DNA of 59,672 bases, taken from assembly GCA_016929095.1 (NCBI GenBank), contig JAFGJM010000042.1, positions 1-59,672 on the forward strand, given 5' to 3'. The notes beneath the pieces were generated by a model. It had not been told where the DNA came from. It searched no databases and saw only the letters and a program-made list of their open reading frames with translations. How positions within the stretch are numbered: the stretch's first letter is position 1; the number at the start of each line of letters is the position of its first letter. This document shows, in pieces, positions 19,603 through 28,287 of this stretch. Source of the DNA: Anaerolineales bacterium. GTDB lineage: Bacteria; Chloroflexota; Anaerolineae; Anaerolineales; UBA4823. The position numbers were made by a program, and so were the translations under genes.

Positions 19603-20997
19603 ATGGAGATTCATCGCTCGATGAAAACAAATAAACCCTGCCATAATCGATTTGCAATTCCCATCTTTATCATCATTTGCTTTACATTTGGTTTTATCCT
19701 ATGCCTTGGCAGCTCCATATCTGGCCAGGCAGCATCACGAGGCAAGGCAACCCCCACACCTGCGGAGGTAAATCCCAATGGCATGGATATTGTGGGGGGG
19801 AGTTTGGCCAGCGTAGGAGAGTATCCCTGGCAGGTAGCTTTAGTCGATTCATCCTATTCCAATCCCAATTATGGCCAATTTTGCGCCGGTACCCTGATCG
19901 ACGAGCAATGGGTGTTGTCTGCCGGGCATTGCGTGGCGGAAAATGATGACTCAATCAGCGACCCAGATGACATCGATGTCGTTTTGGGGATCAATGTATT
20001 GAGTGAGGGGCTTTACTCGGGCTCGAATGGGCAGCGTATTGGGGTAGACCAGATTTATCTGTATCCGGGGTTCAATTATGGGTCTAATAATGAAGTAAAC
20101 GAAGATGCGTCTTTGCTGCATCTGAAATATCCTGCGGTTCTAAATACTTTAGTGAGCACCATTACTCTGGCAAGCCCTTCGGATGCCAGCCAGACGGCGA
20201 CTGGTGTTAACTCTACCGTTACAGGGTGGGGCGCTACATCCGAAAGCGGCGGATATTCCGACGCTTTACGTGAAGTTCAGGTGCCGATTGTTTCGTACGC
20301 CACATGTATGGATGGCTATAATGGCGCTATTAATCTCAATGATGCGTATCATCTATGCGCCGGGTTGGCTGAGGGCGGCAAAGATTCTTGCTACGGCGAC
20401 AGCGGCGGACCTTTGATCGTACCCAACGGCACAGGGTGGCTGCAAGCCGGCATTGTCAGTTTTGGCGAGGGGTGTGCGGAACCCAATTATTACGGGGTGT
20501 ATGCCCGGGTTTCTTATTTCAAATCCTGGATCGACAGCACCATGGGTTTATTATCAGGCGAGGTGCAAAACCCTGTATACTTACCTTTGACCATTTACGC
20601 AACGGGTGGATCGGGTGAGATATGTATTGCCGACCCGCCTGGCGAATCGGATAATATCCCCGATGCTTTGATCATCTGCAGCGGCGATACAATTTATGGA
20701 ACTACCAGTTACCCTGACGATTTGGATGATGTGTATAAAATATATATCCAAAGCGGGAAGAAAATAACCATCAGCATGTCCGGCAACGGCGGTGATTCGG
20801 ATTTATATCTTTTCCCACCGGGCGCAGATGATGTGGAAACCGATGAATGGTATCGTCGATCGACGAATTCCGGCAACAGCGAGTATATCAGTGTAACCGT
20901 GAACGAAACCGGTTATTGGTATGTGGATATCTTTCGATATCAACAATCTGCAACCAGCGCCACGAATTATCAAATTACAGTGACCATTGGCAATTAA
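19603..20997 (+). CDS. Secreted trypsin-like (S1) protease with C-terminal PPC-type domain
   Basis: 464 residues. A signal-anchor region (residues 17-43) precedes the mature N-terminus IVGGSLASVGEYPWQVAL. The triad is complete: LSAGHC (His109), NEDASLL (Asp168), GDSGGP (Ser267). Asp261, six residues before the Ser, predicts trypsin-like cleavage after Arg/Lys. The catalytic domain is followed by PVYLPLTIY (about 324-332), which resembles the C-terminal tail of other secreted proteins here but is internal, and then by a pre-peptidase C-terminal-like beta-sandwich. An in-frame ATG at 19621 with GGAG 12 nt upstream is an alternative start. Its stop overlaps the stop of the convergent gene within TTAA. 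Confidence 0.93.
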   Translation: MEIHRSMKTNKPCHNRFAIPIFIIICFTFGFILCLGSSISGQAASRGKATPTPAEVNPNGMDIVGGSLASVGEYPWQVALVDSSYSNPNYGQFCAGTLIDEQWVLSAGHCVAENDDSISDPDDIDVVLGINVLSEGLYSGSNGQRIGVDQIYLYPGFNYGSNNEVNEDASLLHLKYPAVLNTLVSTITLASPSDASQTATGVNSTVTGWGATSESGGYSDALREVQVPIVSYATCMDGYNGAINLNDAYHLCAGLAEGGKDSCYGDSGGPLIVPNGTGWLQAGIVSFGEGCAEPNYYGVYARVSYFKSWIDSTMGLLSGEVQNPVYLPLTIYATGGSGEICIADPPGESDNIPDALIICSGDTIYGTTSYPDDLDDVYKIYIQSGKKITISMSGNGGDSDLYLFPPGADDVETDEWYRRSTNSGNSEYISVTVNETGYWYVDIFRYQQSATSATNYQITVTIGN

Positions 20998-21458
20998 AGC
21001 TGATCACCGCCTGCCCCAAGGTCGATCGTCACCACAACCCTGGATTGCGCCTTTTGCGCAATATCCTGCGCTATAGGATGTCCATCTTTATCTGTTTGGA
21101 TATTTAGATAACGAGCATATTGCGGGGCGAGCTGTAAATAGGCGCTTAATGCTTCAGCAACGCCCAGATCGTCTTCAACAACCTTACCCCAACCTTTCAT
21201 TTGTTCCCCCTGAAAGCATAATGTAACTTCCGCCTCGCCGCGCAAATTGCGCCACCAGGTGCGCTCCCGTGAGCTGAGGGTATACAGCATATTGCCCTGG
21301 CGGATATAGTTCACCGGAGTGGTATAGGTTTTTCCGCTTTTTCTCCCCTTCACGGTGACCAGCATCGTACTGCGGCTGAGCATACCATGCAGCGGGGAGC
21401 GTAATATCGCGGCGATCAAAGGATTACTTAATTTCAAGAAGATATTTTTTTGTGACAT
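20994..21458 (-). CDS. DDN-type nitroreductase-family deazaflavin-dependent protein
   Basis: 154-residue split-barrel protein of the F420-dependent (DUF385/DDN) group: LVTVKGRKSGKTYTTPVNYI, LYTLSSRERTWWRNLRGEAE and VTLCFQGEQ are typical. Such proteins bind coenzyme F420 (or sometimes haem or FMN) and reduce diverse substrates. The 3' end overlaps that of the trypsin-like gene by 4 bp, both stops lying in TTAA. It reads as a single gene. Confidence 0.88.
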   Translation of the reverse strand: MSQKNIFLKLSNPLIAAILRSPLHGMLSRSTMLVTVKGRKSGKTYTTPVNYIRQGNMLYTLSSRERTWWRNLRGEAEVTLCFQGEQMKGWGKVVEDDLGVAEALSAYLQLAPQYARYLNIQTDKDGHPIAQDIAQKAQSRVVVTIDLGAGGDQL

Positions 21459-21575
21459 GGGATTGCTCCGATTTGGAAAACTTTGTTATAAATGTAAATA
21501 GGCTGAAAATCCTAACTAATCCGTGAAACTCCTTTACCGATAATAGAGATCATCAATTAGGCACAATTTATCTGA

Positions 21576-22415
21576 TCACTCGATTATCTCCCGCAAATCA
21601 TATTCATGAAAGGGTTGGGGAATGAGCACTTTCACATTGGGATTGAATTTCTTTATCATTTTGGAAAAAAGGGGTAAAAACCACCACCTCATAAGTGCAG
21701 ATAACCAATCCGGAGGATTTGAGAATTTATTTATCTCTTTGGAAATGGTTGGCATGAAATTATCCCAGTGGTTGGGGATGATCAATTTTGGCTGCACTTC
21801 TTCGATCAACCGCCGATAGCCGGCAGCCACATACAATGGATGGATGACCAACACTTCTGCCGGTAATATCCGTGGTTCTCGCTTACCACTATCCACCAGT
21901 ATTCGCATACCGTCCGCCTTGATTAAATAAGAAAAACAGGCATCCATGCGATATTGGCGGGCGGTGCGCGGCGGTTTCGTGTTTTCCGGAACAGTTCCCG
22001 GTAAAAAGAACGGCACGGGGAAGTGCCAGGCGTTAAAAACCGAGACATCAAAGTTCCCCACTTTTAAGTGCTCGCCAGATTCGATGCAATGGATCTTCGA
22101 TTCGTTCACTCCCAAAGCTTTCAGCAGGCGGCAGGTATTTTGCGACCCATATGCCGACGCACCGGTTTGTTCAATCACCGTGGGGACGTCAAGCAAGTGG
22201 TCGATATGGGCGTGGGTGACCAGAATATAATCGCCGCGGGAGAACATTTTATTTATCAATCGCCGGTCAGGCTGGACATGCCAAAAGAACATGTGATGCC
22301 AGGGTACGCGGGTGACGTATGGGTCGATCAGCAACGATTGCCCGCCATCGTGTATCTCGATCCCAGCCACGCCCAGCCAACGATATTTAACCTGAATATG
22401 ATTTTGATTATCCAT
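21576..22415 (-). CDS. MBL-fold metallo-hydrolase (UlaG-like)
   Basis: 279 residues. The metal motif VTHAHIDHLLD (HxHxDH) is clear, preceded by LLIDPYVTRVPW, with further ligands suggested by AWHFPVP, VDSGKRE and IPNHWDNFMP. These features fit the beta-lactamase-fold hydrolases of the UlaG/L-ascorbate-6-phosphate-lactonase type, with two Zn or Mn ions. The natural substrate is not predictable. A single minus-strand gene about 120 bp upstream of the DDN-type gene; co-transcription with it is possible. Confidence 0.88.
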   Translation of the reverse strand: MDNQNHIQVKYRWLGVAGIEIHDGGQSLLIDPYVTRVPWHHMFFWHVQPDRRLINKMFSRGDYILVTHAHIDHLLDVPTVIEQTGASAYGSQNTCRLLKALGVNESKIHCIESGEHLKVGNFDVSVFNAWHFPVPFFLPGTVPENTKPPRTARQYRMDACFSYLIKADGMRILVDSGKREPRILPAEVLVIHPLYVAAGYRRLIEEVQPKLIIPNHWDNFMPTISKEINKFSNPPDWLSALMRWWFLPLFSKMIKKFNPNVKVLIPQPFHEYDLREIIE

Positions 22416-22675
22416 AAAATATCACTCAGTCAAAACGCAGTATACCAAAAAGGCGGACTGATTGCTCTTCTTTCACTACGTACTATTTTTAATGAATACT
22501 TATAAAAAAGAGTTATCGAATAGTTGTCTTAGGCTATAATTCGGTGTATTCCAAGAGCTACACAGGCGATTTATATCAGGTTAGGTGTGACTGCACCTCC
22601 GGAACTCAATTGGGGGTGCCTGATTTTGCCTGATTGGAATTCATTTTTGGGAAAGGGAAGCGACAAAGCATTCGT

Positions 22676-23344
22676 ATGATAAAAGCCTTGATATTCGATT
22701 TTGATGGGTTAATTCTGGATACAGAATCGCCCATCTTTGTTACCTGGAATGAGTTATACAAATCCTTTGGCTGCGAATTACCATTAGAATCCTGGGTTAC
22801 ATTGATCGGCGGAAGCGATGAATCTTTTGACCCATTTAAAGAACTGGAAAGACAGTTGGGTCGCAGCCTGGATGAAGCGGTGATAGAGCCCCCGCGACGA
22901 AAGAAGGAACTCGAATTGATCGACACCCAGGCAATATTGCCTGGGGTGATGGAATACTTGAACGATGCCAAAGAATTGAAATTAAAAATTGGGTTGGCTT
23001 CCAGCTCGACTCGTGAATGGGTGAGCAGCCACCTTTCACGATTGGGAATATTCCAGTATTTCGATAGCATTTGCACTCGGGATGATGTAAAACAGGTCAA
23101 ACCCTCTCCGGAGCTTTACCAAAGCGTGCTGGATATTTTAAAGATATGCCCCGCAGAAGGTCTTGTCCTGGAGGATTCACCGAATGGCATTCAGGCGGCT
23201 AAGGCGCTGGGTTTGTTTTGTGTGGCGATACCCAATCCTATGACACGCGATTTGTGTTTTGACCAGGCTGACTTGATCCTGAATTCGCTGGTAGAGAAAC
23301 CGTTGCGTGATGTGATTACCCTGGCAGAACGTAATCACCGTTGA
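22676..23344 (+). CDS. HAD superfamily IA hydrolase (beta-phosphoglucomutase/phosphatase type)
   Basis: 222 residues from the ATG at 22676, which directly precedes the HAD motif I IFDFDGLILDTES. Other motifs: ASSSTREWVSSHL (motif II), KQVKPSPELYQSVL (motif III Lys) and VLEDSPNGIQAAKALGL (motif IV). A helical cap (about residues 15-85) marks subfamily IA. Substrates in this group are small phosphates. The upstream in-frame ATG at 22634 adds 14 residues before the motif and is less likely. A TATAAT lies at 22535-22540. Confidence 0.9.
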   Translation: MIKALIFDFDGLILDTESPIFVTWNELYKSFGCELPLESWVTLIGGSDESFDPFKELERQLGRSLDEAVIEPPRRKKELELIDTQAILPGVMEYLNDAKELKLKIGLASSSTREWVSSHLSRLGIFQYFDSICTRDDVKQVKPSPELYQSVLDILKICPAEGLVLEDSPNGIQAAKALGLFCVAIPNPMTRDLCFDQADLILNSLVEKPLRDVITLAERNHR

Positions 23345-23433
23345 TTATCCATGCAGTGAAACATGGGTCGACCAGGAAACCAGAACAATTTCTCCTCTAC
23401 CCATTAGACAAATAAAGTAATCCCACACCCTGA

Positions 23434-23466
23434 CCTTCCCCATTTTGAGTATAAAAATGGGGAAGG
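23434..23466. repeat. 13-bp hairpin (CCTTCCCCATTTT family)
   Basis: CCTTCCCCATTTT (23434-23446) pairs perfectly with AAAATGGGGAAGG (23454-23466). No T-run follows on either strand. It resembles the C-rich/G-rich hairpins at 38794 and 44816, so it may be one of a family of interspersed palindromes, or a weak bidirectional terminator between the converging HAD and AIM24-like genes. Confidence 0.6.
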
Positions 23467-23564
23467 AAGCAATTTCCGTCATTCACCGTCGTAGGTGCGC
23501 TGATGGGATATTTTAGACATACGATAGCAACATATGAGTGCGGAAGGACCCAATAAAATTTATT

Positions 23565-24245
23565 TTAATTACTGTTAGATTTGGGCAGATGAGGGATCAA
23601 CCAACTCAAGAAAGCATCTTCGCTACGGGTTTGCATGAGTATACGTCCCGGACCGGTCATTTGTACCACCAGACCTTCTCCGCTGAAGAATGTCGATTTG
23701 AGCCCGCCAACGCGTTGCACTTCGAAGCCCATACCATCATTGAATGCTACGATATGTCCGGTATCCAGCTTATACTTTTCTCCCGTACCCAGGGTGCGTT
23801 CGTGGATGGCGCCATAGCTGGCGAAAATTAAAGTGCCGGTGCCTGAAGCGCGCAGCATGATGGGGCCTTCTTTCGCAAAAAATGTTTTAGCGCCAGTCCA
23901 TTTGGTATCCAGAGCAATACTCTCGGAGCAGGCAACGAACGCGCCGGATTGCATTAGCAGAGTTTCTCCATGCAATTCCATGGTGAACATGTCACCCGGC
24001 AAAGGCGGGGCAACCGTGATCTCGCCGCCGCTGGCGCCGGCGCGGTACGTATTCTGGAAAAACGATTCGCCGCCTAGTATCGAGCGTCCCAGCGAAGCAA
24101 AGATACCCCCCTGGGCTTTGGTTTCGATTTGCATATCGGCAGACATGCTTACCATGGCGCCTGAATCTACGCGGATGCCTTCATTGGGGTTAAGGGTCAC
24201 AATGCCCAGGGCATATGCCGGTCGATATTTGATCTCTGTATTCAT
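23565..24245 (-). CDS. AIM24/TIGR00266-family protein
   Basis: 226 residues of all-beta sequence typical of this family: RPAYALGIVTLNPNEGIRVDSGAMVSMS, then GGIFASLGRSILGGESFFQNTY, then PGDMFTMELHGETLLMQSGAFVA and a C-terminal FFSGEGLVVQMTGPGRILMQTRS. The fold is a double-stranded beta-helix-like pseudo-trimer. The bacterial function is unknown (the yeast member is a mitochondrial biogenesis factor). It lies downstream of the WYL regulator on the same strand with about a 200-bp gap, so it probably has its own promoter. Confidence 0.9.
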   Translation of the reverse strand: MNTEIKYRPAYALGIVTLNPNEGIRVDSGAMVSMSADMQIETKAQGGIFASLGRSILGGESFFQNTYRAGASGGEITVAPPLPGDMFTMELHGETLLMQSGAFVACSESIALDTKWTGAKTFFAKEGPIMLRASGTGTLIFASYGAIHERTLGTGEKYKLDTGHIVAFNDGMGFEVQRVGGLKSTFFSGEGLVVQMTGPGRILMQTRSEDAFLSWLIPHLPKSNSN

Positions 24246-24447
24246 GATATTTATTTCCTTTCGTGCCTTTCTGAAAAAATTGAAGAAATTTGTAATCGTA
24301 TCCCGGTTATCGAAAATTCAAAATATATTTTCATTTCTGATACATTTTACGACATTCTTGTTGTGCGGTTTCTTAAAATGCGACTATGCTCAAGATTAAA
24401 TAATTCGAATCGTCAAATACAAAGATTGAGATTATTTTCATGATCAA

Positions 24448-25422
24448 TCATACTTCATTTGCATGCATGGATAAGGATTGTCGGGCAAAATCGGCGATGC
24501 TTAAACGCAAGGCTTCCGGTTCCAATACTTCCACCGCGTTGCCAAAAGCAAGCAACCGGCTGCGGGCGGTTTCCAAATTTTCAAAATTAAGCTCAATGGT
24601 GATCCATCCCTCGTCATCTGTTAATTCGGCGGGTTTAATCGCCTGTTGGGCGGTCTCACCCATGAATTGGGGAAATTTCTTTGCCAGAGATGGTGAAATG
24701 CGCACTTTGGCAGGGTAAATTGGGAGGTTGGCAGCGGTGTGTTCCAACCAATTGCGCCAAAATTCAGCCAGGTTAAAATGAGGCGGTCGGATAAATTGTT
24801 CATCGAGCAGCTCGGCGTCAATGATCGAATCGATGCGTACTGCGCGTATGTGGTCGTTGTGTAAACAAGCCAGATACCAATCATTGCCTCTGGCGATCAA
24901 TCCCAGGGGGTCAACGATTTGATGCACTACAGCCAAAAAATGAGGTTTATATATCAGGCGAATACGCCGGTCTTTCCATACGCCTTGCTTGATCGTCTCC
25001 AGAAAAGCGATGGAATAATCAGCGGAACCTTCACTTTCCCAGTCTAGGAATAACCTTTGGTGGGTGAGGCTGTCTTCTTTAGCGCGTCTGTACGGCAGGG
25101 AAGCCGTTAGTTTGAGCAGGGCTGTTTTCAATGCCTCGCCTGCTCCTAATTGGACCAACGGTTGGGGAATGTTCAACATGAGTAAAGCCTGTAATTGTTC
25201 GTTAGTGAGGCCGGTCAAACTGGTGCGATAATTTTCTACTAAAAAAATTCCGCCGCCTGGTCCTCGAATGGAATACACCGGTATCCCAGATTGACTGAGG
25301 GCTTCAATATCGCGATAAATCGTGCGTTCTGAAACACCAAGCTCTTGAGCCAATTGCCGGGCTGAAAGGTTGCCGCGGGTTTGCAGCAACAGAATAATGG
25401 AGATAAGACGGTCTGCGCGCAT
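24448..25422 (-). CDS. YafY/YobV-type transcriptional regulator (HTH + WYL domains)
   Basis: 324 residues. The N-terminal winged helix is clear (MRADRLISIILLLQTRGNLS then ARQLAQELGVSERTIYRDIE, residues 1-55), followed by a WYL sensor domain in which GLIARGNDWYLACLHNDHIRAVRIDSI carries the R-x-W-Y-L core. A C-terminal WCX-like domain follows. No Shine-Dalgarno sequence precedes the ATG. Its promoter region contains AAAAATAACTGACA then TGTC at 25456-25478, the same sequence as a perfect palindrome before the GyrI-like gene at 26677. It probably autoregulates and controls that gene. Confidence 0.92.
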   Translation of the reverse strand: MRADRLISIILLLQTRGNLSARQLAQELGVSERTIYRDIEALSQSGIPVYSIRGPGGGIFLVENYRTSLTGLTNEQLQALLMLNIPQPLVQLGAGEALKTALLKLTASLPYRRAKEDSLTHQRLFLDWESEGSADYSIAFLETIKQGVWKDRRIRLIYKPHFLAVVHQIVDPLGLIARGNDWYLACLHNDHIRAVRIDSIIDAELLDEQFIRPPHFNLAEFWRNWLEHTAANLPIYPAKVRISPSLAKKFPQFMGETAQQAIKPAELTDDEGWITIELNFENLETARSRLLAFGNAVEVLEPEALRLSIADFARQSLSMHANEV

Positions 25423-25455
25423 CGTGTTATATTAAGGAATATATGTGATTTTACC

Positions 25456-25478
25456 AAAAATAACTGACAAAACATGTC
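25456..25478. promoter_or_regulatory. Putative WYL-regulator operator (autoregulatory site)
   Basis: AAAAATAACTGACA (25456-25469), a 5-nt spacer, then TGTC (25475-25478), 34-56 bp before the WYL gene ATG. The 14-nt half-site is identical to that at 26598-26611, and the TGTC core sits at the same spacing. On the minus strand it overlaps a TTGTCA -35-like hexamer, so binding could block transcription. Confidence 0.6.
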
Positions 25479-25982
25479 TGGATTGTGACAAACAAGATAC
25501 TTTTCACCAGGGATGGATATTTATTTCCTCTTTCGTAAAGATTTATTTATTATTAATAATAATAGTTAAGGAACACTGATAAGCTTACATCAAAATTTGC
25601 AGATTCAGTCTTGAAATTCCAATTTTTGCGTGCATGTGTTTTGTAGGAAAATGGATTTTTTTTGAAAATGACGGGAAAATTATTTTGGAAGTTATTTTCT
25701 TGTTGAACTCGGGATATCGCATCGAAAATTTACTTTGTAAATTGGCAGGTTTCAGCGTAGTGGGTTGTGATAGAATGCACTTATCCTTTCAATCGATGAT
25801 TGATTCATTTTAAATTTTTATTAATTTCCTTTCTTGGGTGCTTCAACCAATATTACCGGTGAATAAAATTCAATTTATATTATGGTAAATCACCTTACTG
25901 AGTGAGTTACGCAGAACGAATGTTTAGAGGAAAGCCGTACATGTCATTAATAATCAAGGCAAACCGATTGATTCATAAAGAA
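25479..25982. other. Long AT-rich spacer, no gene seen
   Basis: I saw no reading frame with a start and ribosome binding site longer than about 25 codons and no repeat that matches elsewhere in the window. Confidence 0.4.
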
Positions 25983-26035
25983 AAAATTGTATGAAATAAG
26001 CATCATTGCTCATTATGGATAGCGCATACAATTTT
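25983..26035 (+). promoter_or_regulatory. 11-bp inverted repeat in the leader of the CheY-like gene
   Basis: AAAATTGTATG (25983-25993) pairs perfectly with CATACAATTTT (26025-26035) over a 31-nt loop, ending about 23 bp before the AGGAGG of the CheY-like gene. It may be an operator or a leader hairpin. Confidence 0.4.
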
Positions 26036-26067
26036 GAGTAACCAGTGAATATCTAAAAGGAGGAAGC

Positions 26068-26451
26068 ATGCAGGTATTAGTTGCTGAAGATGAAAAATTC
26101 TCTCGAACTATACTGGCTTCTATGATCGAAAGATGGGGATACGAAACCATCGTGGCTGAAAATGGTCAACAAGCGTGGGATATTTTACAAAAAGAGGATG
26201 CCCCAAAACTTGTATTGCTGGATTGGTATATGCCCGAAATGAATGGCTTGGAGGTAATCCAAAACGTGAGAAGCATGAGTGATTCAAAACTTCCCTACAT
26301 CATATTATTAACTTCGAATGCAGAAAAAAAAGATGTGGTGGAAGGGATTTCTGCAGGAGCCAACGATTACATATTAAAGCCCTATGATCGGGACGAATTA
26401 CGAGATCGACTGGAGCGCGGCAGGCAAATTGTAGACCTTCAACTGGCATAG
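26068..26451 (+). CDS. Single-domain CheY-like response regulator
   Basis: 127 residues, receiver domain only. Acidic pocket ED (7-8), phospho-acceptor Asp52 in LLDWYMPEMNG, switch Thr in ILLTSNA, and conserved Lys in ILKPYDRDEL. A strong AGGAGG lies 7 nt upstream of the ATG. No output domain, so it must act by protein contact, for example with a flagellar or pilus motor, a kinase or a diguanylate cyclase. It is not next to cheA; the chemoreceptors at 33-38 kb and the multi-PAS kinase at 28.7 kb are the nearest signalling genes. Confidence 0.93.
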   Translation: MQVLVAEDEKFSRTILASMIERWGYETIVAENGQQAWDILQKEDAPKLVLLDWYMPEMNGLEVIQNVRSMSDSKLPYIILLTSNAEKKDVVEGISAGANDYILKPYDRDELRDRLERGRQIVDLQLA

Positions 26452-26597
26452 CAACAACCACGGATCTTCCAATCACGATAAGAAAAATAATATCCGGCGC
26501 TGAATTGGGTTACTTATTGGTAAAAGGAAGATGACACGATTGAAATAAGATGAATGCTGTGCATAATTAAAATTATTCAAATTCATAGCACGCTTTT

Positions 26598-26630
26598 AAA
26601 AATAACTGACATAAGATGTCAGTTATTTTT
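26598..26630 (+). promoter_or_regulatory. Perfect 15-bp palindromic operator before the GyrI-like gene
   Basis: AAAAATAACTGACAT (26598-26612) and its exact reverse complement (26616-26630) are separated by AAG. It overlaps the promoter zone: a TATGAT -10 lies at 26633-26638. The left half-site recurs in front of the WYL regulator gene. A dimeric regulator site is the best reading. A stem-loop is also possible, but there is no gene just upstream for it to terminate. Confidence 0.7.
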
Positions 26631-26676
26631 GATATGATGGAAGCATAAAAAAGATGCTTATGAAAGGATGATTACA

Positions 26677-27177
26677 ATGTCTATAGATGTTCAATTTGTG
26701 AAATTACCTGCCTTGAAAGTGGCTTCAGCGCTGGGATTTGGCGAGCAACCCGAAACGGAAGCCTGGCGCAAGATTTTTGCCTGGATGGAGGCGAATAATT
26801 TGTTGGGTGACATAAAAGCCAGGCGTTTTTTTGGATTCAATAATCCCAACCCCTCACCGGGCAGTCCTAACTATGGGTATGAACAATGGGTGACCGTTCC
26901 TCAAGGGATGCAAGCCGAGGGGGATGTCAAAATCGTCGATTTCCCGGGGGGATATTATGCCACTATAGAGTGTAAGTTATTAGATATTGGTGAAAAATGG
27001 GGTGAATTGGTCAACTGGCAGGCGGGAAGTAAATACCGTATGGCGCCTAACCAGTGCCTTGAAGAATGTCTGACCCCGGAAATATTAATCGATGCACCAG
27101 AAGACCAACCCTTTAGTATTGAGAATGTGGGTAAAATGCAAATGCGACTATACTTGCCGATCGTAGAGGGTGAATGA
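26677..27177 (+). CDS. GyrI-like effector-binding domain protein
   Basis: 166 residues with the AraC-effector/GyrI-like pattern: LPALKVASALGFGEQPETEA, ARRFFGFNNPNPSPGSPNYGYEQW, and DFPGGYYATIECK, ending MQMRLYLPIVEGE. Such domains bind small hydrophobic cations or drugs, and some hydrolyse cyclopropanoids. The ATG at 26677 has AAGGA at good spacing; an ATG 9 nt upstream overlaps that site. It is preceded by the palindrome it shares with the WYL gene. I recall the WYL regulator YobV of Bacillus subtilis lying beside the GyrI-like yobU, which fits this link. It converges on pfkA with a 9-bp gap. Confidence 0.88.
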   Translation: MSIDVQFVKLPALKVASALGFGEQPETEAWRKIFAWMEANNLLGDIKARRFFGFNNPNPSPGSPNYGYEQWVTVPQGMQAEGDVKIVDFPGGYYATIECKLLDIGEKWGELVNWQAGSKYRMAPNQCLEECLTPEILIDAPEDQPFSIENVGKMQMRLYLPIVEGE

Positions 27178-27186
27178 TCGAGGCTT

Positions 27187-28287
27187 TCAATCGCCGAAAC
27201 AAACGCCTAAATCACGTGCAGTTAGGATAAGATCGCTATCCAATGGGACAGTTTTAATGCGGTGTGTCGCCTTTGACAGGGGAACATATTTAACTTTTGG
27301 TGGGTCCAATGCGACCATAATGCCATGTTTGCCTTCTGCCAAAGCGCGCACCGCAGCCGCCCCGAAACGTAAGGCAAGCTGGCGGTCGTAGGCGCATGGT
27401 GAACCGCCGCGCAGCAAGTGGCCTAATACAACCAAACGAGTTTCCTTGCCGGTTAGCTGGCGTAGTGCGTCTGAAATTTTTGCGCCCACACCTCCCAGGC
27501 GTTTCTGGTTGTCTATGAGATGAGTCTTGAATGTTAACTCGCCCCCCACTGGTTTAGCACCTTCCGCAGTAACAACTATCGCAAACTTGCTGCCACTCCT
27601 TTCTCGTTCATAAACCTTCTCAGCGACCTTTTCCAGGTTGTATGGAATTTCCGGAATGAGAATGACATCGGCGGACCCGGAAAGGCCGCTTTCCAGGGCA
27701 ATCCAACCGGCATACCTGCCCATCATTTCTACCACAATCACGCGGTGGTGCGATTCGGCGGTGGTGTGCAAACGATCTAAACATTCCGTGGCAAAGGTAA
27801 CCGCTGTTTCAAAACCGAAAGTAGCTACTGTTTGATCGAGGTCATTATCAATGGTTTTAGGTACACCCACCACGCGCAGTCCTTTTTGAGATAATGCATT
27901 GGCGATGGTCATCGAGCCATCTCCGCCCACCGAGACGAGTGCATCGAGCTCAAAAGCTTGAAACGCATCGATGATTTCATCCGTGCGGTCTATCTGGCGA
28001 ACATTGCCATCGGCATCGCGGATTGGGAAGCGTAAGGGGTTATTCTTGTTCGTGGTGCCAATGATCGTACCGCCCAGGTGGGTGATACCGCGCACTTCAT
28101 TTCTGGTAAGAGGGGTTAACCATCCTTGGGGATATTGATCGGGTAATAATAATCCGTTATAACCATCGCGGATTCCAAATACTTCCCAGCCGCGGTGTAA
28201 GGCTGCCAGAGTTGTCGCTCGGATAACGGCATTCAAGCCGGGAGCATCACCCCCGCCGGTAGATATGGCTATTTTTTTTATTTTCAT
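27187..28287 (-). CDS. pfkA: 6-phosphofructokinase (group III type)
   Basis: 366 residues. It phosphorylates fructose 6-phosphate to fructose 1,6-bisphosphate in glycolysis. Motifs: STGGGDAPGLNAVIR, SVGGDGSMTIA (121-131), GVPKTIDNDLDQT (141-153) with the catalytic Asp, MGRYAGWIAL, and LGHLLRGGSPCAYDR. The phosphate-donor signature is mixed: Gly124 (E. coli G104 position) indicates ATP, while Lys144 (E. coli G124 position) is shared with pyrophosphate-dependent and group III enzymes. ATP use is therefore likelier but not certain. CAGGAA lies upstream of the ATG. No adjacent glycolysis genes. Confidence 0.95.
   Translation of the reverse strand: MKIKKIAISTGGGDAPGLNAVIRATTLAALHRGWEVFGIRDGYNGLLLPDQYPQGWLTPLTRNEVRGITHLGGTIIGTTNKNNPLRFPIRDADGNVRQIDRTDEIIDAFQAFELDALVSVGGDGSMTIANALSQKGLRVVGVPKTIDNDLDQTVATFGFETAVTFATECLDRLHTTAESHHRVIVVEMMGRYAGWIALESGLSGSADVILIPEIPYNLEKVAEKVYERERSGSKFAIVVTAEGAKPVGGELTFKTHLIDNQKRLGGVGAKISDALRQLTGKETRLVVLGHLLRGGSPCAYDRQLALRFGAAAVRALAEGKHGIMVALDPPKVKYVPLSKATHRIKTVPLDSDLILTARDLGVCFGD

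Noticed and set aside
26598..26630. Terminator of the CheY-like gene
   Set aside because: The 15-bp palindrome lies about 145 bp past that stop, directly on the next promoter, and its half-site recurs before the WYL gene, so an operator fits better.
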